Notes: a model not told the origin generated them from the sequence alone. 64,000 nt of DNA from T3Sed10-213 sp012519365 (GCA_033809355.1 JAPXLV010000004.1:8996-72995), one strand, 5' to 3'; counted from the first letter of the stretch, positions 1 through 8,532 are shown. Translations and numbers: made by a program.

Positions 1-648
1 CAGACAGCCGAAGCCCAACAAAAACATCCTGACCTGCACCCAATTTATCGAGATTTTACGCGACGTGAAGCCCTTGGCTCTTTGGCCTTCTGGACAATTA
101 CCTTGATTTTGTCCCTGCACAGCATGATTATCACCGCGGTTGCGTTTCATATTACCGACTTCGGCGCTGATATGGGCAAAACCAGTGCCGAAGCGACGCG
201 GCTGTTTCTATACTTTGTGTTCATCACCCTGCCGGTGCGTTTTGCAACCGCTTATGTAATGGACCGGACACGGATTCCGGTGACCTGGATTCTCGCGACT
301 GTGTCGGCGACTATAGCCGGAGGCCTGGCAGGGCTTATTTTCTTTGATACAGCCCCGGGATTTATCCTGACAATCTTAATGTTAGGCCTTAGCGGCGGGA
401 TATGGGGGGTACTGGTCGATGCGTCGCTGCCGCGCTTTTTTGGCCGAAAGCATCTTGGAGCAATCAGCGGAACCGTTATGTCCGCAATGGTGCTCAGCAG
501 CGCAATGGGGCCGGTTCTGTTCAGTTATGGCAAGACCTATCTGGGCAGCTACCGAGCCATGCTGATTTGGCTGCTCATCCTGCCGATTGTCATCTTCGCG
601 ATGAGTCTGTTTGCCCGCAATCCGCAGAACCGTTACAAGCCCGCATAA
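1..648 (+). CDS. MFS transporter, C-terminal part (5' end outside window)
   Basis: The frame is open from the first base, so this is the C-terminal part of a protein that begins upstream; the TTG at 82 lies inside the frame and is not a start. The visible residues form about six hydrophobic segments joined by short basic loops (for example GRKHLGA, and a MDRTR loop after the second segment). This is the usual C-terminal half of a major facilitator superfamily permease. It would sit in the inner membrane. The substrate cannot be read from this half. It ends in a short basic tail (NPQNRYKPA). The next gene, proS, is convergent and about 120 bp away. Confidence 0.8.
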   Translation, partial: QTAEAQQKHPDLHPIYRDFTRREALGSLAFWTITLILSLHSMIITAVAFHITDFGADMGKTSAEATRLFLYFVFITLPVRFATAYVMDRTRIPVTWILATVSATIAGGLAGLIFFDTAPGFILTILMLGLSGGIWGVLVDASLPRFFGRKHLGAISGTVMSAMVLSSAMGPVLFSYGKTYLGSYRAMLIWLLILPIVIFAMSLFARNPQNRYKPA

Positions 649-766
649 TAGCCGCAAGACACAACCCGGCGATTTGGCCAAGGGATACCTGAAAAAACCA
701 TCCCCACCCGGCAAAGACACAGTTCGCCGATTCGCCTTTCGCTCCGGCTCGGTTTCTTTTGCCCTG

Positions 767-2500
767 TTATGAGGTAAGGGCGGCTTTCATATCGGCAATG
801 CGATTGGCTACGGTCTCGGTAGCCTCAGCCAGAGGAACACGGACAACATCGTTTTCGCTGCGGCACTTGATCTCGACATTGCCGTCGGCCAGGGATTTTT
901 TGCCGATGGTAACCCGCACCGGAATCCCCAGCAGGTCGGCATCCTTGAACTTAACTCCGGCTCGAAGGTCGCGATCGTCCAGAAGAACCTCGAGCCCTTT
1001 ATCGCAAAACGCCTCATACACCTGTTCAGCGGCCTGCACTACGTCCTCGTCCGGTGCGGCCGGGGTCACGATGACTTCCCACGGGGCAATGGAAATTGGC
1101 AGAATCATCCCGTTATCGTCATGCCCATTTTCAATGGCTGCGGCGATAATCCGGTTGATGCCGATACCATAACAGCCCATCAGCAGCGGTTTTTCCACGC
1201 CGTCAGCGTCCAGATAGCGGGCGTTAAGTTTCTCGCTGTATTTGGTGCCGAGTTTGAAAACCTGACCGACCTCGATGCCGCGCCTGAACAGCAATTTTTT
1301 GCCTTCGTACGTGTCCCCTTCCACGGCATTGCGGACATCAACAATATGGATATGATTGCCCGCCAGCGGAAAATCGCGCCCCGGCACCACATTCTTGATA
1401 TGGTAATCGGTCTTGTTGGCACCGGTGGCCCCCACGGCCATTGCTGCCACGCCGTAATCGATAAAGACTTGAGCCGCCTTATCGCACAACCCTACCGGCC
1501 CGGCGAACCCCACCGCCGCACCTGTAAGTTCGACAATATCGCCCTCCTGAGCCATCTCGATATGTGCGCCGCCCATCAAACGGGTCAACTTTTCAAGATT
1601 CACGTCGTGGTCACCGCGAACCAGCACCACGATCAGATCTTGGCCGCTTTTGTAAATCAGCGTCTTGATAAGTTGATCGGCAGTCACATTCATATACGCA
1701 CAGGCATCATCTATCTTGCCGGCCTTGGGTGTATAGACCAACGCTGCCGGCCCGACATCGACTGGCGGCTGTTTACTGAGCGGATCAACAGGAGCTTTTT
1801 CAAGATTCCAGGCTTGGGCGTTATCCTCTGTATAGACGATGATATCCTCGCCGTTCTCACACGGTACGGTAAACTGATGCGACCCTGAACCGCCCATCTC
1901 GCCGGATTCAGCCTGCACAATCACATACTCCAGCCCACAACGCGAAAAGACCTTGCAGTAGGCATTGTACATCGCTATATAGGTCTTATGCAGACACTCT
2001 TCCGTACCATGAAAACTGTACGCATCTTTCATGATAAACTCGCGCGACCGCAACACCCCAAACCGGGGACGATACTCATCGCGATATTTGGTGTTAATCT
2101 GATACAAATTCAGCGGCAGCTGCTTGTATGATTTGATTTCGCACGAGGCCAAATAGGTAAACCCCTCTTCAGCGGTCGGCGAGAGGACATTGCCCCGCCC
2201 GTGGCGGTCGGTAAATCGTCCCAATGTTTCGCCGTAGTCCACATCCCGCCCTGTCCGCTGCCATAATTCAAGCGGCTGAACAAACGGCATCACGATTTCC
2301 TGGGCGCCGGCAGCGTTCATCTCTTCTCGGACAATCTGCATCACCTTTTGCAGCATTCGGCACCCCGCAGGCAGATAAATATATGTCCCGCTGGCCAACT
2401 TACGCATCAGGCCGGCCCGAATCATCAATTGATGGCTAATAATTTCCGCATCCGCCGGCACTTCTTTTACGGTCGGAATCAGGGTTTGACTGTACCGCAT
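767..2500 (-). CDS. proS: Prolyl-tRNA synthetase
   Basis: Charges tRNA-Pro with proline in the cytoplasm (class IIa aminoacyl-tRNA synthetase). At 577 residues it matches the long bacterial ProRS type, which carries an editing insertion between motifs 2 and 3. Visible landmarks are the N-terminal stretch with HQLMIRAGLMRKLASGTY, motif-2 region residues R-S-R-E-F-I-M-K-D, GGSGSHQF at about residue 207, an editing-domain segment with VLVRGDHDVN, the motif-3 block MGCYGIGINR, and an anticodon-binding C-terminal domain. The ATG at 2500 is the natural start by homology; the Shine-Dalgarno upstream (GGAAAG) is modest. It lies downstream of the phosphofructokinase gene on the same strand but behind that gene's terminator. 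Confidence 0.97.
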   Translation of the reverse strand: MRYSQTLIPTVKEVPADAEIISHQLMIRAGLMRKLASGTYIYLPAGCRMLQKVMQIVREEMNAAGAQEIVMPFVQPLELWQRTGRDVDYGETLGRFTDRHGRGNVLSPTAEEGFTYLASCEIKSYKQLPLNLYQINTKYRDEYRPRFGVLRSREFIMKDAYSFHGTEECLHKTYIAMYNAYCKVFSRCGLEYVIVQAESGEMGGSGSHQFTVPCENGEDIIVYTEDNAQAWNLEKAPVDPLSKQPPVDVGPAALVYTPKAGKIDDACAYMNVTADQLIKTLIYKSGQDLIVVLVRGDHDVNLEKLTRLMGGAHIEMAQEGDIVELTGAAVGFAGPVGLCDKAAQVFIDYGVAAMAVGATGANKTDYHIKNVVPGRDFPLAGNHIHIVDVRNAVEGDTYEGKKLLFRRGIEVGQVFKLGTKYSEKLNARYLDADGVEKPLLMGCYGIGINRIIAAAIENGHDDNGMILPISIAPWEVIVTPAAPDEDVVQAAEQVYEAFCDKGLEVLLDDRDLRAGVKFKDADLLGIPVRVTIGKKSLADGNVEIKCRSENDVVRVPLAEATETVANRIADMKAALTS

Positions 2501-2615
2501 AGCTCGCTTTCCACTGCTTGTTAAGTTCGGTTCTTCGCCTCTATCGTTACTGACTATGGGCAGACATTATAGCGGCCTGATATGGAGATTTCCACTGTCT
2601 GTTAAAGGTTTTTCG

Positions 2616-2650
2616 AATAAAAAAACCCGCCGGGGTCAATCGGCGGGCTG
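2616..2650 (-). terminator. Rho-independent terminator of the phosphofructokinase gene
   Basis: Read on the minus strand, a GC-rich stem CCCGCCG / CGGCGGG (2641-2647 with 2626-2632) has an 8-nt loop and runs into seven T residues (plus-strand A run 2619-2625). It lies about 45 bp past the stop of the gene ending at 2691, so it separates that gene from proS. Confidence 0.9.
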
Positions 2651-2690
2651 GACAGATCACAACGTTTCAGCATTCGTAAGACCCGGCCCC

Positions 2691-3887
2691 CTACACCTTT
2701 GGGTAATTACCCAGATATTCAGTCTTGGGCAATTCGCCGACCAGCGGCAGCGCATAATCGACAAATGCCGGCGTCATTCCGTTACCTTCGGCATTGATAA
2801 ACTCATCGGGCACAACCTTGGTCTTTTCGGCCACATTTTTCAGGTCAGTACGGAAATAATCCACCGCGTAGTTGACGCCGGTGCCAAGCCGTTTAATAGC
2901 AACCGAGCCATTGTCCTCTTTCATCGACCACCGCACCGCCAGACGGCCGCACTCGCGGGCCTCGTTGGCATCGACCGATGATTGCAGGCCCGGAAAACTC
3001 CGCTGAAGGTAGCCGAACGTATCGGCGCGAACGCGTTTGATACCCAGCTTCCCCTTGACCTGGGCAGCCAGAAAATCAGCCAGCGCGCCAGTGCCTGAAA
3101 GCTGAATATTGCCATGCGAATCACGTTCACTTTGCTGCATTATTTTTTCAGTCCAGGTAACGTGGTCGGTATCGCAAATACCTTCACTGACAGCCACCAC
3201 GCACCGCCCGTATTTCTTGCAGCACCCTTCCACCTGAGCAAGGAAGGTATCCATAGAGACCGGACGCTCGGGAATGTAAACCAGATGCGGCCCATCGTCC
3301 TCACGCTGCTTGCCCAAAATGGACGCCCCGGTCAAAAATCCGGCGTGACGTCCCATAATCACATCAATTTTAACACCGGGCAACGCACGATTGTCCAGGT
3401 CGTCCCCTATCAACGCGCAGGCGACAAACTTGGCCGCAGTGCCATAGCCCGGACAATGATCGGTTACGAGAAGATCGTTGTCAATGGTTTTGGGGACGTG
3501 AAAGGCTTTGAGGTCATAGCCGACTTCCTCGGCCATACGATTGATGATATAGCAGGTATTGGCTGAATCATTGCCGCCAATGTAGTAGAAATAGCGGATG
3601 TCGCGTTTTTTGAATACCGCCAGAATCTTTTCGCAGTAGGCCGCGTCGGGTTTGTCCCGGCTGGAGCCCAATGCCGCCGACGGGGAACCGGCCACCCGCT
3701 CGAGCGTCTCGGCCGTCAGTTGTTTCAGGTCGATAAAATGTTCTTTGACAATCCCGGAAACGGCGTGCACCGCCCCATAGAGCTTGTCAATTTCCTTTTG
3801 TCGGCAGGCCTGCTCAATAACGCCCACAAGCGACGCGTTGATTACGCCGGTCGGCCCGCCGGACTGGCTGACGATTGCATTGGCCAT
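2691..3887 (-). CDS. pfp: Pyrophosphate-dependent 6-phosphofructokinase
   Basis: Phosphorylates fructose 6-phosphate to fructose 1,6-bisphosphate reversibly, using PPi in place of ATP. The phosphofructokinase fold is shown by GGPTGVIN near the N terminus, GGNDSANT at residues 104-111 and PKTIDNDL at 132-139 with catalytic Asp136. In ATP enzymes the positions equivalent to Asp107 and Lys133 are both glycine (GGDGS, GTIDND). Asp and Lys there are the accepted signature of PPi use. The length (398) fits the PPi-PFK type. The membrane pyrophosphatase at 43784-46177 is consistent with a PPi-based energy economy. A strong terminator follows the stop. Confidence 0.93.
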   Translation of the reverse strand: MANAIVSQSGGPTGVINASLVGVIEQACRQKEIDKLYGAVHAVSGIVKEHFIDLKQLTAETLERVAGSPSAALGSSRDKPDAAYCEKILAVFKKRDIRYFYYIGGNDSANTCYIINRMAEEVGYDLKAFHVPKTIDNDLLVTDHCPGYGTAAKFVACALIGDDLDNRALPGVKIDVIMGRHAGFLTGASILGKQREDDGPHLVYIPERPVSMDTFLAQVEGCCKKYGRCVVAVSEGICDTDHVTWTEKIMQQSERDSHGNIQLSGTGALADFLAAQVKGKLGIKRVRADTFGYLQRSFPGLQSSVDANEARECGRLAVRWSMKEDNGSVAIKRLGTGVNYAVDYFRTDLKNVAEKTKVVPDEFINAEGNGMTPAFVDYALPLVGELPKTEYLGNYPKV

Positions 3888-4058
3888 AACTCAACCTTTC
3901 TTATCATTTGGATTAACAATTCGATTAGTAGCTTTACGGGTGGAAAATTATAGCGGTCCCTCACCAAAAAGCAAGGCCAAACCAACAAAATAGATTCAAT
4001 CATAAGCAATAGACGTTGCCTCTCTTTTTAAGAAAAACAAGCTCGCTTTTGTATCTCA

Positions 4059-4087
4059 TTGACAAATTTAGACACCGCGGCTATGGT
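4059..4087 (+). promoter_or_regulatory. Sigma70-type promoter for crcB
   Basis: TTGACA (4059-4064), a 17-bp spacer and TATGGT (4082-4087). The predicted start at about 4094 leaves a leader of roughly 150 nt before crcB. The rest of the 358-bp gap from 3888 to 4058 shows no gene; part of it must serve the divergent pfp gene. Confidence 0.65.
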
Positions 4088-4093
4088 CAGACT

Positions 4094-4199
4094 GATAACA
4101 GGTGATGTAGCCAGTCTAAAATCAGTCTTTCAAGGGCTGACTGCTGCACCCCAAGGGCTGGATTCATGACTTTTTTAGGCGCGTATGCAGAATCCAGTC
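4094..4199 (+). promoter_or_regulatory. Folded 5' leader of crcB, possible variant fluoride riboswitch
   Basis: The leader starts close to GGTGATG (4101-4107), which matches the conserved GGNGATG opening of fluoride (crcB-motif) riboswitches. Two helices can be drawn in the expected order: P1 GTAGC (4107-4111) with GCTGC (4143-4147), and P2 AGTC (4124-4127) with GGCT (4135-4138), with an A-rich joint TAAAA between them. A further 10-bp stem (GGCTGGATTC, 4156-4165, with GAATCCAGTC, 4190-4199) could act as expression platform. Against this, the CNCC strand that should pair with GGTG in the pseudoknot is missing (AGTCT is there instead). This may be a divergent riboswitch or an unrelated fold; location in front of crcB is the main support. 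Confidence 0.3.
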
Positions 4200-4245
4200 T
4201 CCATATTGTCCAATATTTCCGTAATTTATAGGTGAGAGAGTCAGA

Positions 4246-4623
4246 ATGTTGATGAAATTGTTTGCCCTCGGCTTAGCCGGTGCTGTCGGGTCGCTGGACC
4301 GATACGGGCTTTCCGGATGGGTTCAGCGGACTGTAGGCGGAGTGTACCCTCTCGGAACAGCGGTGGTGAATATCATCGGTTGTCTCCTGTTCGGGCTTAT
4401 TTGGTCTTTTTTGGAGCGAACAAGTCTCTTAAATGCTGAGATACGGAGTGTTCTTTTCGTCGGATTTTTCGGGGCTTTTACCACTTTTTCAACGATGATA
4501 TTTGAGTGCCACCAACTGATTTCCGACGCACAATGGCTCTCTGCCGTTGGGATTATTCTGCTTCAAAACGGTGTTGGTTTATTCTATATGCTGGCGGGGG
4601 TTCGACTCGGCCGGCTTATTTAA
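4246..4623 (+). CDS. crcB: Fluoride ion channel/exporter CrcB (Fluc)
   Basis: Small inner-membrane channel of the Fluc family that exports fluoride as a dual-topology dimer. At 125 residues it has four hydrophobic segments and the family landmarks: GAVGSLDRYG near the N terminus, PLGTAVVNIIGCLLFG in segment 2, and GFFGAFTTFSTM in segment 3 (Phe box and central sodium site). The position equivalent to the usual Arg in GSxxRY is kept as RY. The ATG at 4246 follows a GTGAGAGAG purine stretch. A DUF190 gene follows 14 bp later and is very likely co-transcribed; this pairing is common. Confidence 0.95.
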   Translation: MLMKLFALGLAGAVGSLDRYGLSGWVQRTVGGVYPLGTAVVNIIGCLLFGLIWSFLERTSLLNAEIRSVLFVGFFGAFTTFSTMIFECHQLISDAQWLSAVGIILLQNGVGLFYMLAGVRLGRLI

Positions 4624-4637
4624 TTGAAAGGATGCCC

Positions 4638-4991
4638 ATGAAATCCCCATCAGATGCCCAATTATTAAGGATTTTCATCGGTGAAAGCGACAAATACCGC
4701 GGACGACCGCTCTATGAGGCAATCGTTCTTCTGGCCAGAGAACACGACATCGCAGGGGCAACTGTCGTCAGAGGAATCATGGGGTTTGGTGCACACAGTC
4801 GCATGCACACTGCCAAACTCCTGCGGCTCAGCGAAGATTTGCCGATGGTGATTGAGATAGTCGATAAACCCGACAAAATTCAAGACATTTTGCCGGAACT
4901 GGATCAAATGATCGAAGAGGGACTGGTCACCCTGGAGCCAATAAAAGTTATATCATATCGAAATACCAAAAACAAAAACTCTAAATTATAG
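4638..4991 (+). CDS. DUF190 family protein linked to CrcB
   Basis: A soluble 117-residue protein of the DUF190 family, which adopts a PII-like ferredoxin fold and often sits beside crcB. Its exact role is unknown; a part in fluoride resistance is inferred from the neighbourhood. Visible family features are LRIFIGESDKYRGRPLYEAIV at the start of the fold, GATVVRGIMGFG in the middle and LPMVIEIVDKPDKI toward the end. ATG 4638 is preferred because AAAGGA lies at a correct distance upstream; ATG 4632 in the same frame would overlap that site. The tail (NTKNKNSKL) is basic and probably unstructured. Confidence 0.88.
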   Translation: MKSPSDAQLLRIFIGESDKYRGRPLYEAIVLLAREHDIAGATVVRGIMGFGAHSRMHTAKLLRLSEDLPMVIEIVDKPDKIQDILPELDQMIEEGLVTLEPIKVISYRNTKNKNSKL

Positions 4992-5072
4992 ACAAGACAC
5001 CCCCGCACGCCAAACCCCAATGTCGTTTCGTTTGCTTATCTGCCGCAAGGCAGTCAGACAGAAAGAGAAATG

Positions 5073-5100
5073 TTGCAATTTCCGGTTAGTTTGCTATAAT
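5073..5100 (+). promoter_or_regulatory. Sigma70-type promoter for the GH10-like gene
   Basis: TTGCAA (5073-5078), a 16-bp spacer and a perfect TATAAT (5095-5100), 57 bp before the start codon of the following gene. Confidence 0.6.
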
Positions 5101-5157
5101 CCCCCCTTTGCCGGCGTGTTCCCGTTATGGAAAACATTGTTATAGAGGGGTATTTTT

Positions 5158-6645
5158 TTGAAATTCCTTGTTTATAAAGACGGTCAGCTTCTGAAAGATT
5201 TTACGTTATCGGGGGCCTATCTGTTTGGTGCAGATATGATTCCGTTCCGTCATGTCGAGTCTATTCGATTTGAGGACGGCATCATTGAATGTACCAAAAA
5301 AAGCCAGGACGCAGCCGGTTTGGCACTGCTTTGGCCGGTTGAGGGATTCGGGCGGCTGCTGCTGAACACTACCCGCATTCCCGAGCGAGCCGAGCCGTAT
5401 ATTCTCAACGTCGAGTTGGCTCGTGCTCGGCTGATGCAGATAACGCTCAAACGCGAAGATTGGGCCTTGTTTGACCAGTCAGACACCCTTGAATCCCAAG
5501 CTCAAGAGGCACAAGATTTGTTTATCGATGCCCTGCGGCACATTCGCGAGCCGGAAAAGGCATCCGTGCTGGCCGACCAGGCCCTGGCCAAGGGGTTGGA
5601 GTTTTCCGAGACACTGGCCTCCCGCCATGCCGAGCAATATCTGGCACTGCGGTTCAAAAATCGCGGGCTGGGCCGGCACACTCTCGGCTGCATTGTTGAC
5701 CCGGCGCTGATGGACAATCAACGCTATCGCAAGTGGCTGCTGGAAATGTTCGGGTTTGTAACCATTCCGATCAACTGGGGACAAATTGAACAAAAACCCG
5801 GCACATTTGACTTTGACCCCATCGATAAATGTCTCGATGTGCTCGGGGGCAAGCGGCTGGCCCTGTGTGCCGGGCCGTTGTTGTGTTTTGAGCCGTCCCT
5901 GCTGCCACAATGGCTATTGAAAAGCGAAAAAAACTTTGAAAAAATTCGTGAACGGGCTTACGAATTTGTCTCAGAAATTGTCAACCGATACGCTCAATAT
6001 ATCCACGCCTGGCGAGTCATTACCGGTATGAACGCACTGAACTGCTTTGAATTTTCGTTTGAGCAGGCCCTCGAGATGACACGCACCGCCTGTCTGGCAG
6101 CCAGATCCACCGACACCAAATCCCGTAAAATTATCGACATTCTATATCCCTGGGGTGAATATTACGCGGTCAATAAAACAACCATTCCGCCGCTGGTATA
6201 TGCAGATATGGTCATTCAAAGCGGAATCAGCTTTGATGCATTCGGCTTGCAGTTTCATTTCGGTATGGATAAACCGGGCATGCACGTGCGGGATATGATG
6301 CAGATTTCGTCGCGGCTGGACTGCTTTGCGGCCGTGCCGAAAATGATTCATATTACAGGCGTATCGGTTCCGGATCGCCCCGGCACCGGCCATACCGATC
6401 CGGAACACGCCGGCTACTGGCGTGCTCCGTGGGATCCGGATATCCAGGCCGATTGGCTGGAACGATTTTATAAAGTCTCGCTCGGGCGGCCGTTTATCAA
6501 TACTGTTACCTATTCGCATCTGGCCGATACCCCGTCGCTGCCCGTGGCCGGCTGCGGTCTGCTTAATGAAAAATGCGGTCCAAAGCCATCGTTTTTGGTA
6601 GTCGCCAAGTTTCAAAAGGCGATTCTAAAACATTTGCATTCATAA
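5158..6645 (+). CDS. GH10-fold protein lacking both catalytic glutamates
   Basis: 495 residues: an N-terminal region (about 1-165) with no recognised domain, then a TIM-barrel resembling family 10 xylanases from about 170 to 490. Matching blocks are FVTIPINWGQIEQKPG (195-215), FGLQFHFG (362-369) and the last-strand region with LGRPFINTVTYS. In active GH10 enzymes the acid/base Glu is in WDxxNE and the nucleophile Glu in ITExD. Here the same places read WRVITG (Gly290) and IHITGVSVP (Gly401). Hydrolysis by the usual mechanism is therefore unlikely. No signal peptide is visible, so it may be cytoplasmic. The start is TTG 5158, 7 nt after GAGGGG. It could be a carbohydrate-binding or regulatory pseudoenzyme, or use other residues. 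Confidence 0.75.
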   Translation: MKFLVYKDGQLLKDFTLSGAYLFGADMIPFRHVESIRFEDGIIECTKKSQDAAGLALLWPVEGFGRLLLNTTRIPERAEPYILNVELARARLMQITLKREDWALFDQSDTLESQAQEAQDLFIDALRHIREPEKASVLADQALAKGLEFSETLASRHAEQYLALRFKNRGLGRHTLGCIVDPALMDNQRYRKWLLEMFGFVTIPINWGQIEQKPGTFDFDPIDKCLDVLGGKRLALCAGPLLCFEPSLLPQWLLKSEKNFEKIRERAYEFVSEIVNRYAQYIHAWRVITGMNALNCFEFSFEQALEMTRTACLAARSTDTKSRKIIDILYPWGEYYAVNKTTIPPLVYADMVIQSGISFDAFGLQFHFGMDKPGMHVRDMMQISSRLDCFAAVPKMIHITGVSVPDRPGTGHTDPEHAGYWRAPWDPDIQADWLERFYKVSLGRPFINTVTYSHLADTPSLPVAGCGLLNEKCGPKPSFLVVAKFQKAILKHLHS

Positions 6646-6662
6646 CCAAAACCGAAGAGTCT

Positions 6663-7043
6663 ATGAACGCAAGCCCCCTTCGATCGGCACAAAAACACCC
6701 GCACGCAGCGGCGGCAAGGCGTTTTCGGGTGATTACGGCGGCGTTTTGGGTAGGGGCGATGATTGCGATGGGCAGCGGTCTTACGGCTCTGCGGCCGGCT
6801 CGCTGCACAACTGAGCTGGTCGCGGCCGAACGCATCAATCCCAATACGGCCCCGACAGCCAGTCTGATGCGGCTGCCGGGCATTGGACGAACCCGGGCGA
6901 TGGATATTGTTGAGTTTCGACAGTCCCGCCCGACGGGGCAGCCGGTCTTTCGCAACGCCGCCGATTTGCAGCAGATTCGCGGCATCGGACCGGTAACCGC
7001 CGAGAAAATCGCACCATATTTGACGTTTGAGTTTGAGTTTTAA
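6663..7043 (+). CDS. Membrane-anchored helix-hairpin-helix protein, ComEA-like
   Basis: 126 residues: a basic N terminus, one membrane segment (FWVGAMIAMGSGLTAL, about residues 29-50), then a helix-hairpin-helix pair from about 62 to 122 with LPGIGRTRAMDIVEFR and IRGIGPVTAEKIAPYL. This arrangement is that of ComEA, the periplasmic DNA-binding protein of natural transformation. No other com gene is next to it, so a role in DNA uptake is inferred. ATG 6663 begins just past the previous stop; the frame is open further upstream, inside the previous gene. Confidence 0.75.
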   Translation: MNASPLRSAQKHPHAAAARRFRVITAAFWVGAMIAMGSGLTALRPARCTTELVAAERINPNTAPTASLMRLPGIGRTRAMDIVEFRQSRPTGQPVFRNAADLQQIRGIGPVTAEKIAPYLTFEFEF

Positions 7044-7114
7044 TTTTGATTATCGATCTGAGTTTAGACAAGAACATCGTAAATCACTGCCTAAAAGGGC
7101 AAAGTTCAACATAT

Positions 7115-7606
7115 ATGGCTGACTGGGAAATCAAAAAACCACTGGGACAATGTTACGGCACGCAAGAACCCTTTGAGCCGGGTCAGGAGTACTACGCCGC
7201 ACTGGTAGAAACCGAGCAGGGACTGGTGCGGAGAGATTATAGCATTGGCTACTGGCAGGAACACAAGCCGGCGGTCTATTGTTACTGGAAGACGCGAATG
7301 ACCCGTCCCGAACAAAAGAAAAAATTGTTTATTGACGACGAGATGCTGATGGCATTCTTTGACCGATTGGCAGACGAAACCGACCCGGAAAAAATCAACT
7401 TTCGCTTCGTTTTGACGCTGATTTTGATGCGAAAGCGAAAACTCAAATACGAAAGCAGCCACATTGACTCGACGGGTCAAGAACTCTGGACCCTCCGCGT
7501 GACCGGACAAGGTCGCACAGAAACAGTCGTCAACCCTCATCTGACCGAGGACCAGATCGAACAGCTTTCCGGCCAGATGGGACAAATATTGCAGGTGGAA
7601 TTTTAG
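7115..7606 (+). CDS. Conserved planctomycete protein of unknown function (MADW type)
   Basis: Function unknown. The 163-residue product starts MADWEIKKPLGQCYGT and contains EPGQEYYAALVETEQGLVRRDY and KPAVYCYWKTRM. I recognise this as a protein widespread in Planctomycetota, usually a single soluble domain with no signal peptide. An acidic stretch near residues 80-95 and LTLILMRKRKLKYE in the centre are typical. ATG 7115 is chosen because the family begins MADW; a TTG at 7046 in frame would add 23 residues without similarity. It lies between the ComEA-like gene and a lipoprotein on the same strand with short gaps, so co-transcription is plausible. Confidence 0.7.
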   Translation: MADWEIKKPLGQCYGTQEPFEPGQEYYAALVETEQGLVRRDYSIGYWQEHKPAVYCYWKTRMTRPEQKKKLFIDDEMLMAFFDRLADETDPEKINFRFVLTLILMRKRKLKYESSHIDSTGQELWTLRVTGQGRTETVVNPHLTEDQIEQLSGQMGQILQVEF

Positions 7607-7620
7607 ACGATGACAGGCCA

Positions 7621-8532
7621 ATGAAACCAAGTGTAAACAGTAGGATGGAATGTCCGGACTTCAAAAGTCTTGTTTTCAGAGAACAATTCCGCCCCCGGAT
7701 GCTGAGTATTCACCTTGCCATGGCATCGGTGATGCTGCTGGCCTATGGCTGCGGCAAGCCGCAACAGATCGAACCGTCGCCATTGTGCGCAGGTAAGCCA
7801 ACCATTGAGCAGGCCGCGTTCGCCCTGACTGCTCAACGCGACCAGTTGGCCCCGTTTCAGGCATCTGCACGGTGTGTAATGGAATGGCGCGATGCTGAAG
7901 ATCGTCTGCATCGGGAAAGTTTTGACGCCCGTGCGGCTTGTGTCCCGCCGGAGCGGGTTTTCTTTCGCGCAGACAAATTCGGCGAGATTCGCTTTGGCGC
8001 TAACGAATCCGAATTCTGGCTCCGCATCAAGCCCGAATTGGACACCTATTGGTACGGCACGCGGCAACAGGCCCAGCGCTGCGCCCACGTGCTGATGATT
8101 AACCCGGCCAATCTGGCCGAGGCGCTGGGGGTAGTCCATGTCGATACGAACTGGGAACTGTTTCACCGCGACGGATACGACTTATTGACCCAGCGTCGGA
8201 ACGGAAGGCCGGTCAAACGCGTGTATGTGGACTGCTGCGATTATCGGGTGCGGCGGATTGAATATTACGACCCCCAAGGGCAGGTTGTCGCGGCGACGGA
8301 GCTGTCAGATTACACCCCCATCGACCCGGCCCTTGTGGTTCCGACCCACATTCGGCTGATGACCATTTACCAGGGGCTGGAAGAATCCTCGGCGCGGATC
8401 GAACTGCGAAACATACGTCGGTTTGACCCCACCCCGGCTCAGCTTGAGAATCTGTTTAGCCGTCCGGGCCGGGATGGGTACGGCACGGTACTGCGGCTGG
8501 ATGAAAATTGTACGTTTAGCCAAGAACTTTGA
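7621..8532 (+). CDS. Putative outer-membrane lipoprotein, LolA/DUF4292-like
   Basis: About 300 residues. A lipobox (LLAYGC, the cysteine lying 18 residues after the in-frame ATG at 7699) predicts a lipid-anchored envelope protein. Initiation at 7699 would give a clean lipoprotein signal; the upstream ATG 7621 would add 26 polar residues. The mature part is rich in beta strands and reads like proteins that measure an outer-membrane lipid or polymer ligand (ARCVMEWRDAEDRLHRESF, LSDYTPIDPALVVPTHI). That family assignment is tentative. It follows the MADW-type gene by 14 bp and precedes a methyltransferase gene by 39 bp. Confidence 0.6.
   Translation: MKPSVNSRMECPDFKSLVFREQFRPRMLSIHLAMASVMLLAYGCGKPQQIEPSPLCAGKPTIEQAAFALTAQRDQLAPFQASARCVMEWRDAEDRLHRESFDARAACVPPERVFFRADKFGEIRFGANESEFWLRIKPELDTYWYGTRQQAQRCAHVLMINPANLAEALGVVHVDTNWELFHRDGYDLLTQRRNGRPVKRVYVDCCDYRVRRIEYYDPQGQVVAATELSDYTPIDPALVVPTHIRLMTIYQGLEESSARIELRNIRRFDPTPAQLENLFSRPGRDGYGTVLRLDENCTFSQEL

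Noticed and set aside
1121..1888. 255-codon plus-strand frame inside proS
   Set aside because: It is antisense to the complete, well-recognised prolyl-tRNA synthetase.
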